64,000 bases of DNA. Origin: Brachynemurus nebulosus (Eukaryota; Arthropoda; Insecta; Neuroptera; Myrmeleontidae). The DNA is taken from assembly GCA_035578155.1 (NCBI GenBank), contig JAPWDM010000034.1, positions 2,234,501 to 2,298,500 of the forward strand, given 5' to 3'. Below, one piece after another: positions 37,660-49,981 of this stretch. The notes under the pieces were generated by a model. That model was given only the letters and a program-made list of their open reading frames with translations, was not told the DNA's origin and ran no database searches. Positions within the stretch are counted from its first letter, which is position 1. Each line of letters begins with the position of its first letter. Both the position numbers and the translations under genes were made by a program.

Positions 37660-38563
37660 AATAGTATAAATAAATAAAATGAATTATATAATTCAATTTA
37701 TGTATACAGATAAAAATTATATGAGAATTTTCTGTTTTAATTTTTCCTCGTTCCAATAAAAATATTACTATTGTCATTAAAAACGCAACTTATTTTCATT
37801 AAAAAAATACATTCAAGTGAATTAGCTTAAATTCTAAATAATTAACAACACATATTTTAATAACTTTCACGTATTATTGTATTAACAAGAAATTTTATCT
37901 AAAATCTAGTACAATATTATTCTTGTATTTAAATTAGCACTCTGTGAATCACAGAACAAATAGAACGAATACATCTATCCCTTTTCTGCAATCACTTATG
38001 GGCATTTATGTGCATCTTAGGCTACTTAGTCCTCATTCATTCGCCATCACTCTATGGGTATGTTTCAATTGTTGTCATATTGTTACCTCTCGTATTAACA
38101 CGGTATATGTACGTGGTATACGTACATCATACGTACCACCACCACGTACATATTATGATATATGTATGCAAGACATCCATACACACAACCATCCAACGGA
38201 CTAACACACACAACTCCGCGTGCACATATATAACATAGTGGGGGTTTATTTTCTATCCTTTGTGGTTACGCTCGTTTCCCTAGTATAGACATAGTAACGT
38301 TCATTCTCTTTGTTCTCTGCTGTGAATAAAATCATATCGTGTACATCTCTATGATACGATGATTCTAGCATACATAGTTTATAGTCAAGTAATAGCGTTC
38401 GGTATACATCGTATACATACCTTCACCCTTCTCTCAAGAACATGGAAAGTGAGAGAGGAATATACAAATATCTCAAAAGTAAGGCAAAAGCACTTCAAAA
38501 CAAGTGTAATGTTCTTAAAAGTAAGAGCAAGCCACTTTGGCTAACACAGATACGAATGCGCCC

Positions 38564-39170
38564 ATTTATTTCGGTCTTTTTAGTATTTAGTCCTTCGAAA
38601 ACTAAGCAGTGAAAAAGTAGGTAAAAACATTTTACTTCACGCCTACTATTTGGCGAGAAACCGGAAATTTACTTCTTCATGAAATTTTGATATCATATCA
38701 AAATTAGGTCTAATAAATATATTCCGATCGTTAAGTACCATTATCTGCAAAAATAGAACCCAAAAATTCACTTTTCCAAAGTATGAATTTAAGTGAGCCT
38801 AAATTCAAAGTAATTTTATGAATTTTAGTAAAATAAAAATTATATCATTCTTTGAAATCTGCTTATTCATGAAATCATAAATTATCATCAAAATACTACT
38901 ACAAATATTAATCTTTTAACCTTTTAAACAAACCATATGGAAAAATTTTTTGTCTCAAAATACCGGACTTTTTACTGCCAGTGATAAGTACAATAGATAA
39001 GGTTACAAAAAAAGAAAAAGAAAAAAATCAAAGATCCTAACATCAAAAAAGTGAACCCTAGGAATTTACAAAATATAAATTATAGGTACTAAACTATGTT
39101 GATAAAATTGAACATTATTTAGAATTATACCGTATTTCGGAAAATCTATCACAGATGGCGGTAACTGTAC
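38564..39170. other. A+T-rich non-coding stretch
   Basis: No gene or element recognised. Confidence 0.45.
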
Positions 39171-39178
39171 CAGTGAAT

Positions 39179-39483
39179 AGAGTTCTTATAATAAATAGAG
39201 TCGTGACATGTGTGCTGACCGCTGATTGGTTCCGGCATTTTCTGTCCTAAGTTGGGTAATATACATTGGAAGTAAATTAAATATTAACAAAAATCATTTA
39301 GTTTAACCTAAAAAGAATAATTTAATTAAAACTTTTTAATTGTTCATTAATTCATAACTTGTTGACAATAATTCTGTACTCAAAAAATATTTACTGAAAT
39401 ATGTGATAATTAATTTTGAAGCTTCCCGCTCTGTTTTGGACAGAAAATGGATGACATGTCACGACTCTATTATAGGGACTCTA
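39179..39483. mobile_element. MITE with AGAGTTCTTATAATA ends and 8-bp duplication
   Basis: The inverted ends share AGAGTCGTGACATGT after AGAG..C.TATAATA. CAGTGAAT lies on both sides (39171-39178, 39484-39491), an exact 8-bp duplication that suggests a hAT-type transposase. A truncated relative sits at about 54820-55025. Confidence 0.8.
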
Positions 39484-39491
39484 CAGTGAAT

Positions 39492-40457
39492 ATATTACAT
39501 ATCACAGCATTTTGAGCCGCTATATTGCAGAACGTGTTAACTCGTCTTAATTATTTAAAGGTCTCTGGTGTGAACTTTATATAAACTAGAACTAGATATT
39601 CGTAATCTACATAACATAGATAAACATGTTAACAATTTATCAATGCACAACGCTTTACATATTTTTTTTTCTTTAATTTAATTAATCAAACTTCATAAAT
39701 CATAACAGCAAATGAAAGGTTACCAATATCGTTCATTAAGATATATTCTATTGCTATAAATCAATGTGGGTGTGTGAAAATCGAAATATTTTTAAAAATA
39801 AATTGATATTAAATAAATCCTGTTAGCAACAGCGAAAAAAAATTATACGCAACTTTAAATACTTCCCTAAAAGAAAAAAAAAATATTGATTGAATAAAAC
39901 ACATAATGTACCTACGCGCCTTAATATCCCACGTAAAAATAAAAAAAATATATCCTCGTAATACAAAAATAATTTATAATTATTTATAATGTATTATAAA
40001 AATCTAACTTTCCTATTTTGCTAATGAATTATAGTTTTATGTAATAAAGTACAGGGCTTTCATTATATACGGAGACCCACGTGATCAAATTTGTTTAGCG
40101 AGCTTGGTAATTTGTTTACTGTATGTTGGTGGCACTGTAGTGAAATTAGTTCCTAGCTGAAAACACTAAAAATAAATAACCGAAATCATTCGTATTTTTC
40201 AGTGTTGTAATTATGTATTACTTTAAATATTTAGTTGCAAAATATAATAAATTTCTTAAAAAATCTTAAGTTATTATTATATAAAACAGTATTGTTATAT
40301 AACAGATTTTTAAATATTTATTTAAAATACAAAATGGCATTTTGCATTTTCTATTTTAAATAAGTTCGGTCAAACCATTTTCTATTTTGTATTTAAAATG
40401 GAAATTTGAATCCATTTTACATTTAAAATGAAAATGCATTATACTCAAATTTATGTG
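39492..40457. other. A+T-rich non-coding stretch
   Basis: Short reiterations of CATTTTCTATTTTAAAT near 40330-40440; otherwise nothing recognised. Confidence 0.4.
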
Positions 40458-40612
40458 TAGGGTAAAAGCCCCTATACCCGAACGCGTTCAATACTCGCAC
40501 AGTTTTGATATTTTATTTATTAATGAAGTTATTTCTAAAAAGAAAAAAAAACGATAAATATTAAAACTGTTCGAGTATTGAACGCGTTCGGCTATAGGGG
40601 CTTTTACATTAC
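40458..40612. mobile_element. Hairpin MITE, GTAAAAGCCCCTATA family
   Basis: GTAAAAGCCCCTATA.CCGAA and CGCGTTCAATACTCG on the left recur inverted on the right, pairing about 50 bp per side of a 155-bp element. TA lies at both edges. The loop shares TTAATGAAGTTATTTCT with the larger element at 43220, so the two belong together. Confidence 0.82.
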
Positions 40613-40819
40613 ATGTATGATACTTATGACTTATATTAATTACAGAACTCGAACTGAACGACTTGAAGTCTAACAAATTGTAAATTAAATGTAACTTGAT
40701 TTAACTGACTCAAATTTTTTATAACTCGAATTGCAATGTCACTTAAGTTAAATTTATTACTAGAGCTGCAGTTCTCTCAAGTCAAACTTTTCTGACTCAA
40801 GTTCTGTGTTATTATCTTT

Positions 40820-41745
40820 AAAGGTGCCTGTACACCGAAAAAATAGCAAAAACATGTTGAAAACAAAAATGTTATCGACATTTGTTTAAATATCTTTTGA
40901 AAATGTTAACATTCATATGCTAATAACAATGTTTCTGATATAAAATGAGTAACATTTTAAATCACTTCAATGAGTATAGTTGTGGCATTGTTAATAACAT
41001 TGGTATTCACAAAGTTAATAACAGTGTTACTAACATCCTTACTAACGGTGTTAATTAAAAACAAAACATGCTACTAACATACTTGTCTTTGAACTTTATA
41101 TACTTCAGTAGAACTGTTAGTACTTTAAGTTTAAAAATGATTTCGTAGGAAGAACTAGCTTGCTATTGTAGTAGCTCCTGTGGTGATTATTAAAGTAAAA
41201 AGAAAAAAAAATTAAGGGTTCGTCCGTATCTTCAAAAAAGAGACACACAATGGACGAATTATATTAAATAATTAAAAAAAAAAAAAGAAAAAAAAAGAAT
41301 GATAAATGAAACTAGGAAACTTGTCAATTGAGTTTTCATTTCTTTTAGAATGTCAAGCATTACATTATTAATAGTCATAAGCATTATCATATAATTTATT
41401 TTTACAAGAACTAATAAAAAATTAAATTTACAAGAAATGTGCAGAGACATACATATATTTTGTAAATATCTATAAAATAATAACAGCTGATATGTACGCA
41501 ATCGCCTATTACAAATTAACTATTCGAAAAATGCACGTAGAATGTTGTTAACATGTTTTATTCACAATTAACTTGTTTTTAACATTTTGTTATTGACATC
41601 CTTTGATCTAGACCGCTTCCAGATCGATAGCAAAAATTGTGTTGCTAACAGTGTTATTAACAACTTTTTTAACATGTTAGTGAAAAATATAACAAATGCG
41701 AAAAGCAAATGTTATTAACAAAAGTTAATAGCAAAAATGTTATTA
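40820..41745. repeat. Region dense in GTTAATAACA-type motifs (probable transposon remnant)
   Basis: Variants of GTTA(A/T)TAACA, AACATGTT and AAAATGTTAT occur about ten times at 40850-41080 and again at 41540-41740, with a plain A+T-rich middle between. Motif clusters at both ends resemble subterminal transposase-binding repeats. The left start AAAGGTGCCTGTACACCG looks like a terminus; the right terminus seems cut off by the next repeat. Confidence 0.5.
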
Positions 41746-42035
41746 ATTTAAACCCCCAACCACCTCTGTTGATGTAATTTAAGCAAGTTGCATATCAATA
41801 GATAGCTCTTTAAAAAAGAGCAATATCGCCAATTTAAACTTTTGCTCTGTCTCTTACCGTTTTCGAGATACTTAACAAATTAAATTTTTACCCCAATTTT
41901 TGAGGGGTGATTTTCACCCCTTCAAACTGTTTTACAGCCGCTAAAAAAAAATACGTGTCTCTTATTTTTCAATGTTCTACAACATATCAAAGAATAAACA
42001 AAATCGGAGGGGTACACCCCCGTGATGCTCCTTGT
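41746..42035 (+). repeat. Partial copy of the 62.4-kb foldback element arm
   Basis: Matches 63045-63300 in the same orientation, sharing AACCCCCAACCACC, TTGCATATCAATAGATAGCT, AAAAGAGCAATATCGCC and CTCTTAC.GTTTTCGAGAT. After about 41995 the match fades, so only one arm is present. Confidence 0.8.
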
Positions 42036-43219
42036 AAGTATTATAGACTTCGTTAAGTCCGAATTTTGATTTTATATATCAGAAACAAATGTAATATTCA
42101 TTTCATTGATATTAGGCTCAAAAGTGATTTCTTCCGACGAATTCATATCTAAAAACTGTTTTCCTTCTTTAACGTGGGAAATATTCTTATTGCAATCCAT
42201 CACCATTGCAACTGGTTTTTTTCCTCGACTGCCCATTTTCTGAAAAGGTACGTTAAAAAGGGGTTTGAAAAAAAATTTTGCTCAAGAATGAACTATTACG
42301 CTATGTAATAACATTTTTTGTAACAGAGCGAAATAACTAATATAATGCAAGTAATGACAAATGACTAGAACTCAAACTACCTAACTTAATTTGAAATAAG
42401 AATTTTTTTCAAACTTTATCTTCGATTAAAATTATTACGAAAAGATAAATCGTAACATAATAATTAATAATATACTCTTAAGTCACATTTTATTAATATT
42501 GATTAAGTACTAAACAAAAACAAAAATTTAACATTGAATAATAATTTATAAAATTATTTATTTACTTACCAGAAAATATAATAATTAATTAATTACGTTG
42601 CAATAAAAAGTAGATAGTCAGGGAAGTTCACTAACAGACTTCGACAACTTTGTTAAAAGCCAAAATAAAACTGTTAAAAATTAAATATTTAAAGCAACAC
42701 TATTGTTATTATTCGGGTAACAGTCCTTACTGCATATTTTTGAACATTTAAGAAATACGTTGTTTGTTTCCTCTTTAAAACCACCTATGTGGAGTTTAAT
42801 GAACAGCAAATAGTCCTAGTTTGTCACTGAAATATCTCCTATGTGGAGAAGTGGTCACATAAGAGATATTTCAGAACGAATTTATTGAATCCACACATAG
42901 AAGATTTTAAAAAATGCATTTTTATGGAAAAATATTATTTTTCTAAGAAGGAGATTTTGTCAACTTTTAGAACAGGTGAAAACCAACCAAGATCAACTAT
43001 TATCTAAAAATCGATAAAAATGCCACATAGGAGGTTTTTCACGATCAACGACGATGTGGTACCTGTTTATGCACTTAATAAATGAAAACACATACATACA
43101 TCTTTTTCAATCTAAATAAAAAGTTTTTTGTTTTCGCTTTGTTACAACTGCACATGCAACAAAAATTTTTTAAACCATTTATTCGTAGGTTGTTAAAATT
43201 TAAAAAAAAATTTATGCAC
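42036..43219. other. Non-coding stretch with a local hairpin
   Basis: At 42828-42875 CTGAAATATCTCCTATGTGG folds against CACATAAGAGATATTTCAG with an 8-10-nt loop. CCTATGTGGAG-like phrases recur near 42783, 42838 and 43025. No gene recognised. Confidence 0.5.
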
Positions 43220-44497
43220 TAGGGTAAAAGACCCCATTGTCGATCGGGGTTATAAGTCCGAACAGTTTTGACATTTATATCTTAATGAAGTTATTTCTGA
43301 AAGAAACCTTTGATAAAAAAAATTATTATTAATAGAATGATTATTTTTCAATTTAAATTCACCTCACATTTAATGCCTCCTCACTTAATTTAAAAAATAC
43401 ATATATATATATCGAACAATTTTTGTTGAATTCGTGAATTTTTAATATGATGGATGATCATTATTCAAAACACATGAGTTATAAATTGTAACATTTTTCA
43501 CCGAATTTTTAAAGTTATTAGCATAATAAAAGTATACAAATAATTGTTATTAGTCCACTTAAGAGATTAGGATAGCTAAATTAAATTTTATATGCGTTAA
43601 ATATTATTTGTATGACTGATTCTTCTTGGGATCTGAGTTTTAGAGTTGGGTACCGCATTTTGAGAATTATATATTGCATATCTATTTTATAAACATTTTT
43701 AATTAATTTTTGGGTTTAAAACACTTAACTAACCGTTTTTATAATTTTACTTTAATATTTTATTTATTTCAGAACGTAAAATCAATTGAAAAATAATTAA
43801 TATTGAATTAAAACTTCCAAATTGTTATTTATATATTATCAAATAAAAACGTCAAACATAATATATATGATATGTATTAGATCTGAAACGACACATAGAA
43901 ATACAATATAAACTTAATTTAACTGTTTAAAAATTCACAATGGTTAACGGCTAAGTCAGAACTTACACAATGTTTTTTTAAAACATCAGCAGAGAGCGAA
44001 ACGAAATTGTGATTTTAGTGGTTTATTTTATCGAATATTTAAACCATTCTTGGCTTTTGCTTTGACGTTCTATGTTTCACTAGATGTCACTCTATGATAA
44101 TACTCTATGACATAGAGCCTCACCTAGTAGTGGATAGAGTGTCAAAGTGGCTGGAAGAGAATGGTTCAAATATTCGATAGTAGAAGATTTGTAGTACTGT
44201 ATGTCATGTACCTTAATGCGCGATTTTTCATAGGGGTCAGTGTATTGATCTTTCAAAGGAGGTTAATATATATACTGTCCGTTTTTTCATAGACGTCAAC
44301 AAATTATAAAACAAAAACATTAATAAATCAAAATTTTTGGGTTATATTTTCTTAAAAACATATCCATTGGATTAAAAAAACTTGGTTTCATACTTATTAA
44401 GAAAAAAAAATGGGTGTTTTGTTTATTTTTTAATTTTTTTAAGCTAATTTAATGATACAGCTAAAAATAGTGATCGGTCATCGGGTCTCTTACCCTA
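43220..44497. mobile_element. DNA transposon with TAGGGTAAAAGACCC ends
   Basis: The left end TAGGGTAAAAGACCCC pairs with the inverse of GGGTCTCTTACCCTA at the right, and GATCGG follows on both sides. About 1.28 kb, no transposase. It shares its internal AACAGTTTTGA and TTAATGAAGTTATTTCT with the small hairpin MITE at 40458, so it may be the longer form. A further MITE (44029-44179) sits inside. Confidence 0.72.
44029..44179. mobile_element. Small MITE nested in the 43.2-kb element
   Basis: TATCGAATATTTAAACCATTC at the left and GAATGGTTCAAATATTCGATA at the right are inverted with one difference; CTTTGAC / GTCAAAG and CTATGA / TCATAG-type pairing continues inward. About 151 bp. Confidence 0.78.
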
Positions 44498-44529
44498 TAA
44501 CTTTTTTATTTTCTAGAATTTTAGGATGA

Positions 44530-44639
44530 AAATTTCACCAATTGATAGCTTAAATGTAGCTGAATCCAATGATATAAAAATCTCAAAAACGAAAAATTTG
44601 CAGTTGCAACAGTTTTATTCTCAAGGTGCGATATATCTA

Positions 44640-44723
<84 letters not shown>

Positions 44724-44855
44724 CCTTTCTTTTCTTCAGAAACGTGTTCTACGGGTCCGAAAACGGATAGCGCTCCTACTCTCGCCTCTCGCCGTTCGTA
44801 TCGTATAGGCTGTATAAGTCTAATTTTTTCAAGGAAAAATTCGACTAAAAAAGAA
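44530..44855 (+). mobile_element. Family B element, copy 3 (3' part)
   Basis: (TA)n (44641-44720) is followed by a 3' segment nearly the same as 36700-36830: CGTGTTCTACGGGTCCGAAA, ACGGATAGCGC, CTCTCGCCTCTCGC, GTATAAGTCTAATTTTT, AAATTCGACTAAAAA. The sequence left of the tract does not match copies 1 and 2. Confidence 0.78.
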
Positions 44856-45202
44856 GTTTAAATGATTGAAACTAGAAGTGGTGCTATTGAGAAAGCCGAA
44901 AATTAAAAATTGGAATACGACTATCCCAATAACACCGTCCAAAAAATGTATAATTTATCACCGAAAGGAAAGTTATTATGTTTATTATTTGTGAAAATAG
45001 AAGTGATAATATTGAGAACCCGAGTATTATTTTTGGAAACTGTAATATAGGGCAAAAGTAGGGGTACCATTTCTGTTAAAACATATTCGCGACCGTTCCC
45101 GTAACCGGCGGTATTGAGAAAGAGAGAGAGTACTGTAGCTGTATTAAAAAATTTGGTGTTGAAAAATATTAATAATTAAAGCCATCAATATTGTGCAAGG
45201 AT

Positions 45203-45293
45203 TTTATATGAGTTTCATGTGTTAAATATTCTGCAAAATGATTGCACGATACAATCATTTTGCAGAATATTTAACACATGAAACTCATATAAA
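45203..45293. repeat. Perfect 42-bp inverted repeat with a 7-nt loop
   Basis: 45203-45244 (starting TTTATATGAGTTTCATG) and 45252-45293 are exact reverse complements; the loop is CACGATA. No target duplication or known terminus at its edges. It could be a minimal foldback element, a template-switch product, or a hairpin RNA source. Confidence 0.9.
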
Positions 45294-45836
45294 GTATTTA
45301 ATTATTTTAGAAGAAAATACTAGCCTGTTAGAAAAGTAATAAAAAAAAGTAGACGCATGAAAGAGAATTAATTTTACAATTTAGACATAATATACATATA
45401 TTTATATCATTTTATATCGTCACCAGTTTTTCGAAACTACTTTCTTTCCGTATATTTTTTTCATTTAGTGTATATAATTTTTTTTTAAATTTTTTTGCAT
45501 AAAGAATGGAATGCAGTATATACAAGTTTATTTGTTGCAATAAAAGATTTACTTCTTTTAAGTTCTCTTGAAGCGTTTGATACATACGTGCAAATATATG
45601 TATTTATTGTATATGGAATGTATTGTATGTATATTGTACAAATCTAGATAAATAATAATAATAATGTATAATGCAATTGACCATAACCTTGATGTAAGAG
45701 AGGATTTGTATGATGTTCATACATTTATTTTGATATTATCAACAACTTTCTTTTTTTAGCAACTACAAACATAAAGCTAATCAAGTATTTTAGTTTTGTT
45801 CTTCTCTTAGAAGAATAGTCTTATTCTATTTGTAAA

Positions 45837-46098
45837 TACCCCTGTCACAGCATCCTGCATAACATAGCGAATTTCCATTTACAAAAGTACGTTTTTCTCG
45901 GAAACTAGTTGATATAGAGTAATTGTAAATAAAAAAAACCTTCTTTATGTGAATTTTCCGCCTCATTCCGCCAAATCTTTTTCACGAAAAATGTCCAAAA
46001 CACCGTAAACGTTTTCACGAAATTTCTTAAAAATAAGATGTTTCGTTCTTGAGTTATCGTGCGGACACATTTATATATATGTTTACTAAGTGTCCGCA
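45837..46098 (+). mobile_element. Family A element, 5' half
   Basis: Starts TACCCCTGTCACAGCATCCT, then ATAACATAGCGAATTTCC, TACGTTTTTCTCGGAAACTA, ATTCCGCCAAATC and GAGTTATCGTGCGGACAC. It matches one arm of the 57567 palindrome. It stops after the short TATATA where the second arm would begin. Confidence 0.8.
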
Positions 46099-46129
46099 TC
46101 GTGTAGAACCGGCTTTACATCAACATTAT

Positions 46130-46580
46130 ACATGTATCATAATTATGCGATCGTATGGGTAGTGACGAATTGACGTTATACATATATACACTATATCTTC
46201 TTTGACTATACATAGTGTGTCGAATATGTGCTTAGAAGGTGAGTAACTTAAGACTTTAAGATTACATCACTTAAGATTACATCGCTAAGATCACATTCTA
46301 ACTCACATAGTCTTTCTCGGAAACTAATTGACATAGAAAAAAAGTTTAAAGACCTTTTTTATGTAGTTTTTTCTTCTCTTTTAAATGGTGTAAAAAAATT
46401 TCGCAAAAATTTTTGAATAAGTGGAAATTTTGGCAAAAAACTAATTTTTTGCAAGAACAAAAACCATGTTCCTGGCATCCGACGTGTCTGGTTAACGAAC
46501 TCGTCCAACGGTTTGGGACTTTCAATACTTTCACCAAATTTCGTAATCCTAGGACATTCCGTTCGAGAGTTATCGTGCGG

Positions 46581-46660
<80 letters not shown>

Positions 46661-46784
46661 TTTAGTGAATATTATTTTCGGCTTCTAGGGACCTCAAAAC
46701 AAATTTCTGCCATAGTCCCGGGCTGAAGTCGTGTGATGACAGTGACTGTAATAGCGTATTTCCAGTTTTGGAAATTCGCTAAAA
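46130..46784 (+). mobile_element. Family A element with long (TA)n
   Basis: After a spacer shared with 58400-58560 (ATATACACTATATCTTCTTT, TAAGACTTTAAGATTACATC), the body runs from TTTCTCGGAAACTAATTGAC through CATCCGACGTGTCTGG and TTATCGTGCGGACACA to (TA)n (46587-46656), then AAATTTTAGTGAATATTATT, GGGACCTCAAAACAAATTTC and the end GGAAATTCGCTAAAA. Confidence 0.8.
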
Positions 46785-48589
46785 AGAGACCAACTGTTTA
46801 ATATTTTAAAATTTATGTAAACAAGTACGGTATACGCGGCATACGCCACATGACCACAGTATCGTGATTGAATCAAATGAATGCAGTCGTTTAGTACGTT
46901 TACCATACATAGGGCTTCCTTACATTATAAAAACGGAGCAGAGTCAGTAATCACAGTAGACTCAGATCAATATTTTCAGTATTAATCTTTATTTACAAAT
47001 TTAAAATTTTTACGTAAAGTATATAATATTCGAATAGAAAAAGCTATCCTTTAATTTAACTGTGACAATAATATTTTTTATACTATATAACCAAAGTTAG
47101 TGTCACGTCAGTTATTCTTATTTGTTAATTAATAATTTTTTTAGTTTTCTGACTTCCCCACATTTTTCGTCATCGCTCACTCCGCTCGAATTAACCAAAA
47201 TGTTATATATGAAATCAGACTTTTTATATTATAATTTCGAATGTAGTTAGTTAACTTCTCAGTATTTGTTGATTCCGAAAAACAATTCCACAAAAAAAGT
47301 TTATATCGAATAAGTTTTAAACAAAGTTAGTGTCACTTTAATTATTCTTAACGTATGGGCCGAAAGCAAATACGTTTATATTTTACTATGTTGATTTATG
47401 TCAGAAATATTGCAATTGATTTCGTTCCTGAATTACGGGTTCTCAAAAATTGTCTTTTTTTTTAGAGAAAGTAAAAGTAAAATAAAATTATTTATTCATT
47501 CCTGGAGAAACAAATCGTGAGAGGTTCGCTCGCTTGACTTATTCCGCTCCAACTATATAAAAAGCATAGAAAATAATCTTAAATAAAATCTGCTTCATAA
47601 TACTATTTCAGCTTTCTAAGATTCCAGTCCCATTTCATACAATGGGGTATTTGACAATTTTTTAAAAACCATCTTAGTGTGTTTATTACTTCTTACTAAA
47701 CTCATAATACACATTTTTAAATTATTTTGTACTGTATTTTTAATAAAAATCACGGATCAAATTTCAGTTTTTAAAAAGATCGCCAAAACAATGCTTTTTG
47801 TGACGTCAAATCGTATGACGTCATTGGCTTTAAAACATTGAGTAGTAGTAGTAGGTCTAGTAATGAAAATTAATAATTAAAAATTTTTTTCATAGTTACC
47901 AAAAAAGTAAACAGTTTTTTCCCTAACTACAAATATAATACCTACATATTCGAACGAGCTTGTGACGTAAGCTGCTTTTGCTTGATGTTTTTGATTAAGT
48001 CATTTTTAACGTAAATTTTGTAATTTTATTTAATTGAAATTTTTATATTTTTGAATGAAATAACTTATAAAAAAGCAATATTCAGTATCATTATGACTCG
48101 AGCAATTATTTAAAAATCAAAAATAGATATTTTTCAACTACTGTCAAATACCCCATTGTTTTATTAACTTTCCAATATAGGAAAGTTCCTGTAATGGGTC
48201 TGAAAATCACAATCAAAATTTTTAGCATATATTATTTATATGTTTTGAAGTTACTACCGTATTTTTTCACAATTTTAGAAGGGTGCCCTTACCTGTGTAT
48301 GTTCGTATGTATGTATCTAGATATTTTTCCCTGCAAAAGAAATATAATATCGTGAAAAGCAAATTATATGGACTATCTTGAGAAGCCAACCGAATCATAT
48401 TAACACTAATGAACGTTTTTGCGCAAATTTTAAGAAAAAATATTAAATTGTTTTCTAACGATTTCCAGCATTATTTTAAAAAATGAAAAATATGTATTTA
48501 CATAATGCATAATTATTATAGCTTTTTTTAAATAATTTCCTAAAACTAGTCGTATATCCTATTAATATTATAATTTGATATTAGTAAAT
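46785..48589. other. A+T-rich non-coding stretch upstream of the Shroom exons
   Basis: CAAAGTTAGTGTCAC occurs twice (about 47092, 47323), each followed by ATTATTCTTA-like text. ACAATGGGGTATTTGACA near 47640 has an inverted partner near 48145, a possible old transposon. No coding signal or recognisable exon. Confidence 0.45.
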
Positions 48590-48665
48590 AAAAACACTTT
48601 ACTTTGCAAAATACCACTTTTATTTACTAATATCAAATATGGAATACCATAAAGCAACGCTCAAA
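48590..48665 (-). repeat. Fragment of the Penelope-like tail
   Basis: ACTTTGCAAAATACCACTTT matches the tail near 4970 and 6115, and GGAATACCATAAAGCAACGC with CTCAAATCTATTAA is the reverse complement of 4910-4945. It lies about 150 bp upstream of the first Shroom exon in the window. Confidence 0.65.
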
Positions 48666-48812
48666 TCTATTAAATTTAATATTATAATTTGTTTAAAAAG
48701 TCACATTTTCTTTGTTATGAGAATAATATAATTCAACTTAATTTTTAATTTATTTTAGTTATTTTATTATAAATTATATAACTAAAATGTAATTTTTTTA
48801 TTATTGTTACAG

Positions 48813-49981
48813 AAGCCAGTCGAAAGCTTCATATCTGTCGTACCGCCGTGATCGAGAACGGGGCCAACCAGATGCTGATTACGGTAGCTATAAACGTATC
48901 ATATCGCCAAGTAATGGAAATAATAATCACAACTTATCATTGGAATGTGATCGTGTGTCTGGAACATCCGAAGATAAATGGTCTACAAACAATATTCACA
49001 GACATTCGTTAACTACCAAAGATTCGGCAGAATCGAAGGAATCGCTTGTAATCACACATAATAACAATAACAATTTGTTACATCGCCTTTCGTTGTCCAG
49101 TAATAATGACAGAAAGGACACAAAGATAAAACAAAATGACCCACCCCCACCCCCACCGTCACGGCCATGTAACTTACCAGATGTTTTACCAGTTAGCGCT
49201 AAAATGTCCCCACCACGTTCATTACCGTCACCAGAAAGATCCCCAAAATTACAATATTACAATACGAATTCATCACCAAAATTATCATCGAAATCGGCAA
49301 TAATTCAAACGTCGCCCCAAAATTCGCCCACAAAAGAATCATCGCCAATATTACCACCAGTCTCAATAATGTTCTCATTAGACAAAAGATCTTCTGTATC
49401 TTCGACAACATCATCACTTACATCATCAAATGCTATACCCAAATTAGAGTCACCTCCTCCAAAATCGCCATTAACTTCCCCCCCTCATTCTCCAGAGCCA
49501 AATACGACAGTAGAAACAAAAGAAAACTTACCAGAAAAATGTTCCTTTACCACTGTGACAACAGTGTCACCACCTTCTAGCCCCACTGAAAAACAATCAT
49601 CGATATCATCAACAGTCCAATCGCATAACATTGCCACAACTTCAACTTCAACAGCAGCAACAACAACAACAACAACAACCGCAACATCAGTATCAACATC
49701 AACTTCATGTACAACGGAATTTTCATCAAAAAGTGATCCACCAACGCCACAGGTAATAGAAGGTTTACAATTAATTCAACGAACCGAAGTAGTACTTCGA
49801 GTGAACGCCGCTACAACCGACGCAGCTTCTCAAACCGATCAACAGCGGGACACGGAATCGCCAGTGATTCGGACACCATTACCGACACGTCGAAAATTAC
49901 AAGAAGAAATTGAATGTGAACAATTATCAAGAGATCTAGCAAATCATTTATCACCTTCCGACAAATTAAAAGGAATACTAG
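48813..49981 (+). CDS. Shroom: Shroom exon 1 of window: Ser/Pro-rich linker
   Basis: The acceptor TTGTTACAG ends at 48812. The frame opens SQSKASYLSYRRDRERGQPD, with no Met needed. Then come a long Ser/Thr/Pro/Asn-rich disordered stretch with a PPPPPPSRP run (about codon 112), SPKLQYYNTNSSPKLSSKSA and an ACA-rich poly-Thr tract (about 49645-49700), ending in a conserved-looking LSPSDKLKGIL. The donor is GTTTGT at 49982, weaker than consensus; using GTAAAT at 49986 would put a stop in the next exon. Exon length 1169 bp; one base is left over for the next codon. Confidence 0.88.

Larger units (their letters stand above)
37229..38563. mobile_element. DNA transposon with 44-bp GGGCGCATTCGTATC ends
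   Basis: GGGCGCATTCGTATC at the left is matched by GATACGAATGCGCCC at the right. The inverted homology continues through TTAGCCAAAGTG / CACTTTGGCTAA and GCTCTTAC / GTAAGAGC. ATT flanks both ends, a possible 3-bp duplication as in PIF/Harbinger-type elements. It carries a retroposon insertion at 37418-37659 and a palindromic phrase GTATACGTACATCATACGTA near 38117. No transposase seen. Confidence 0.82.
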
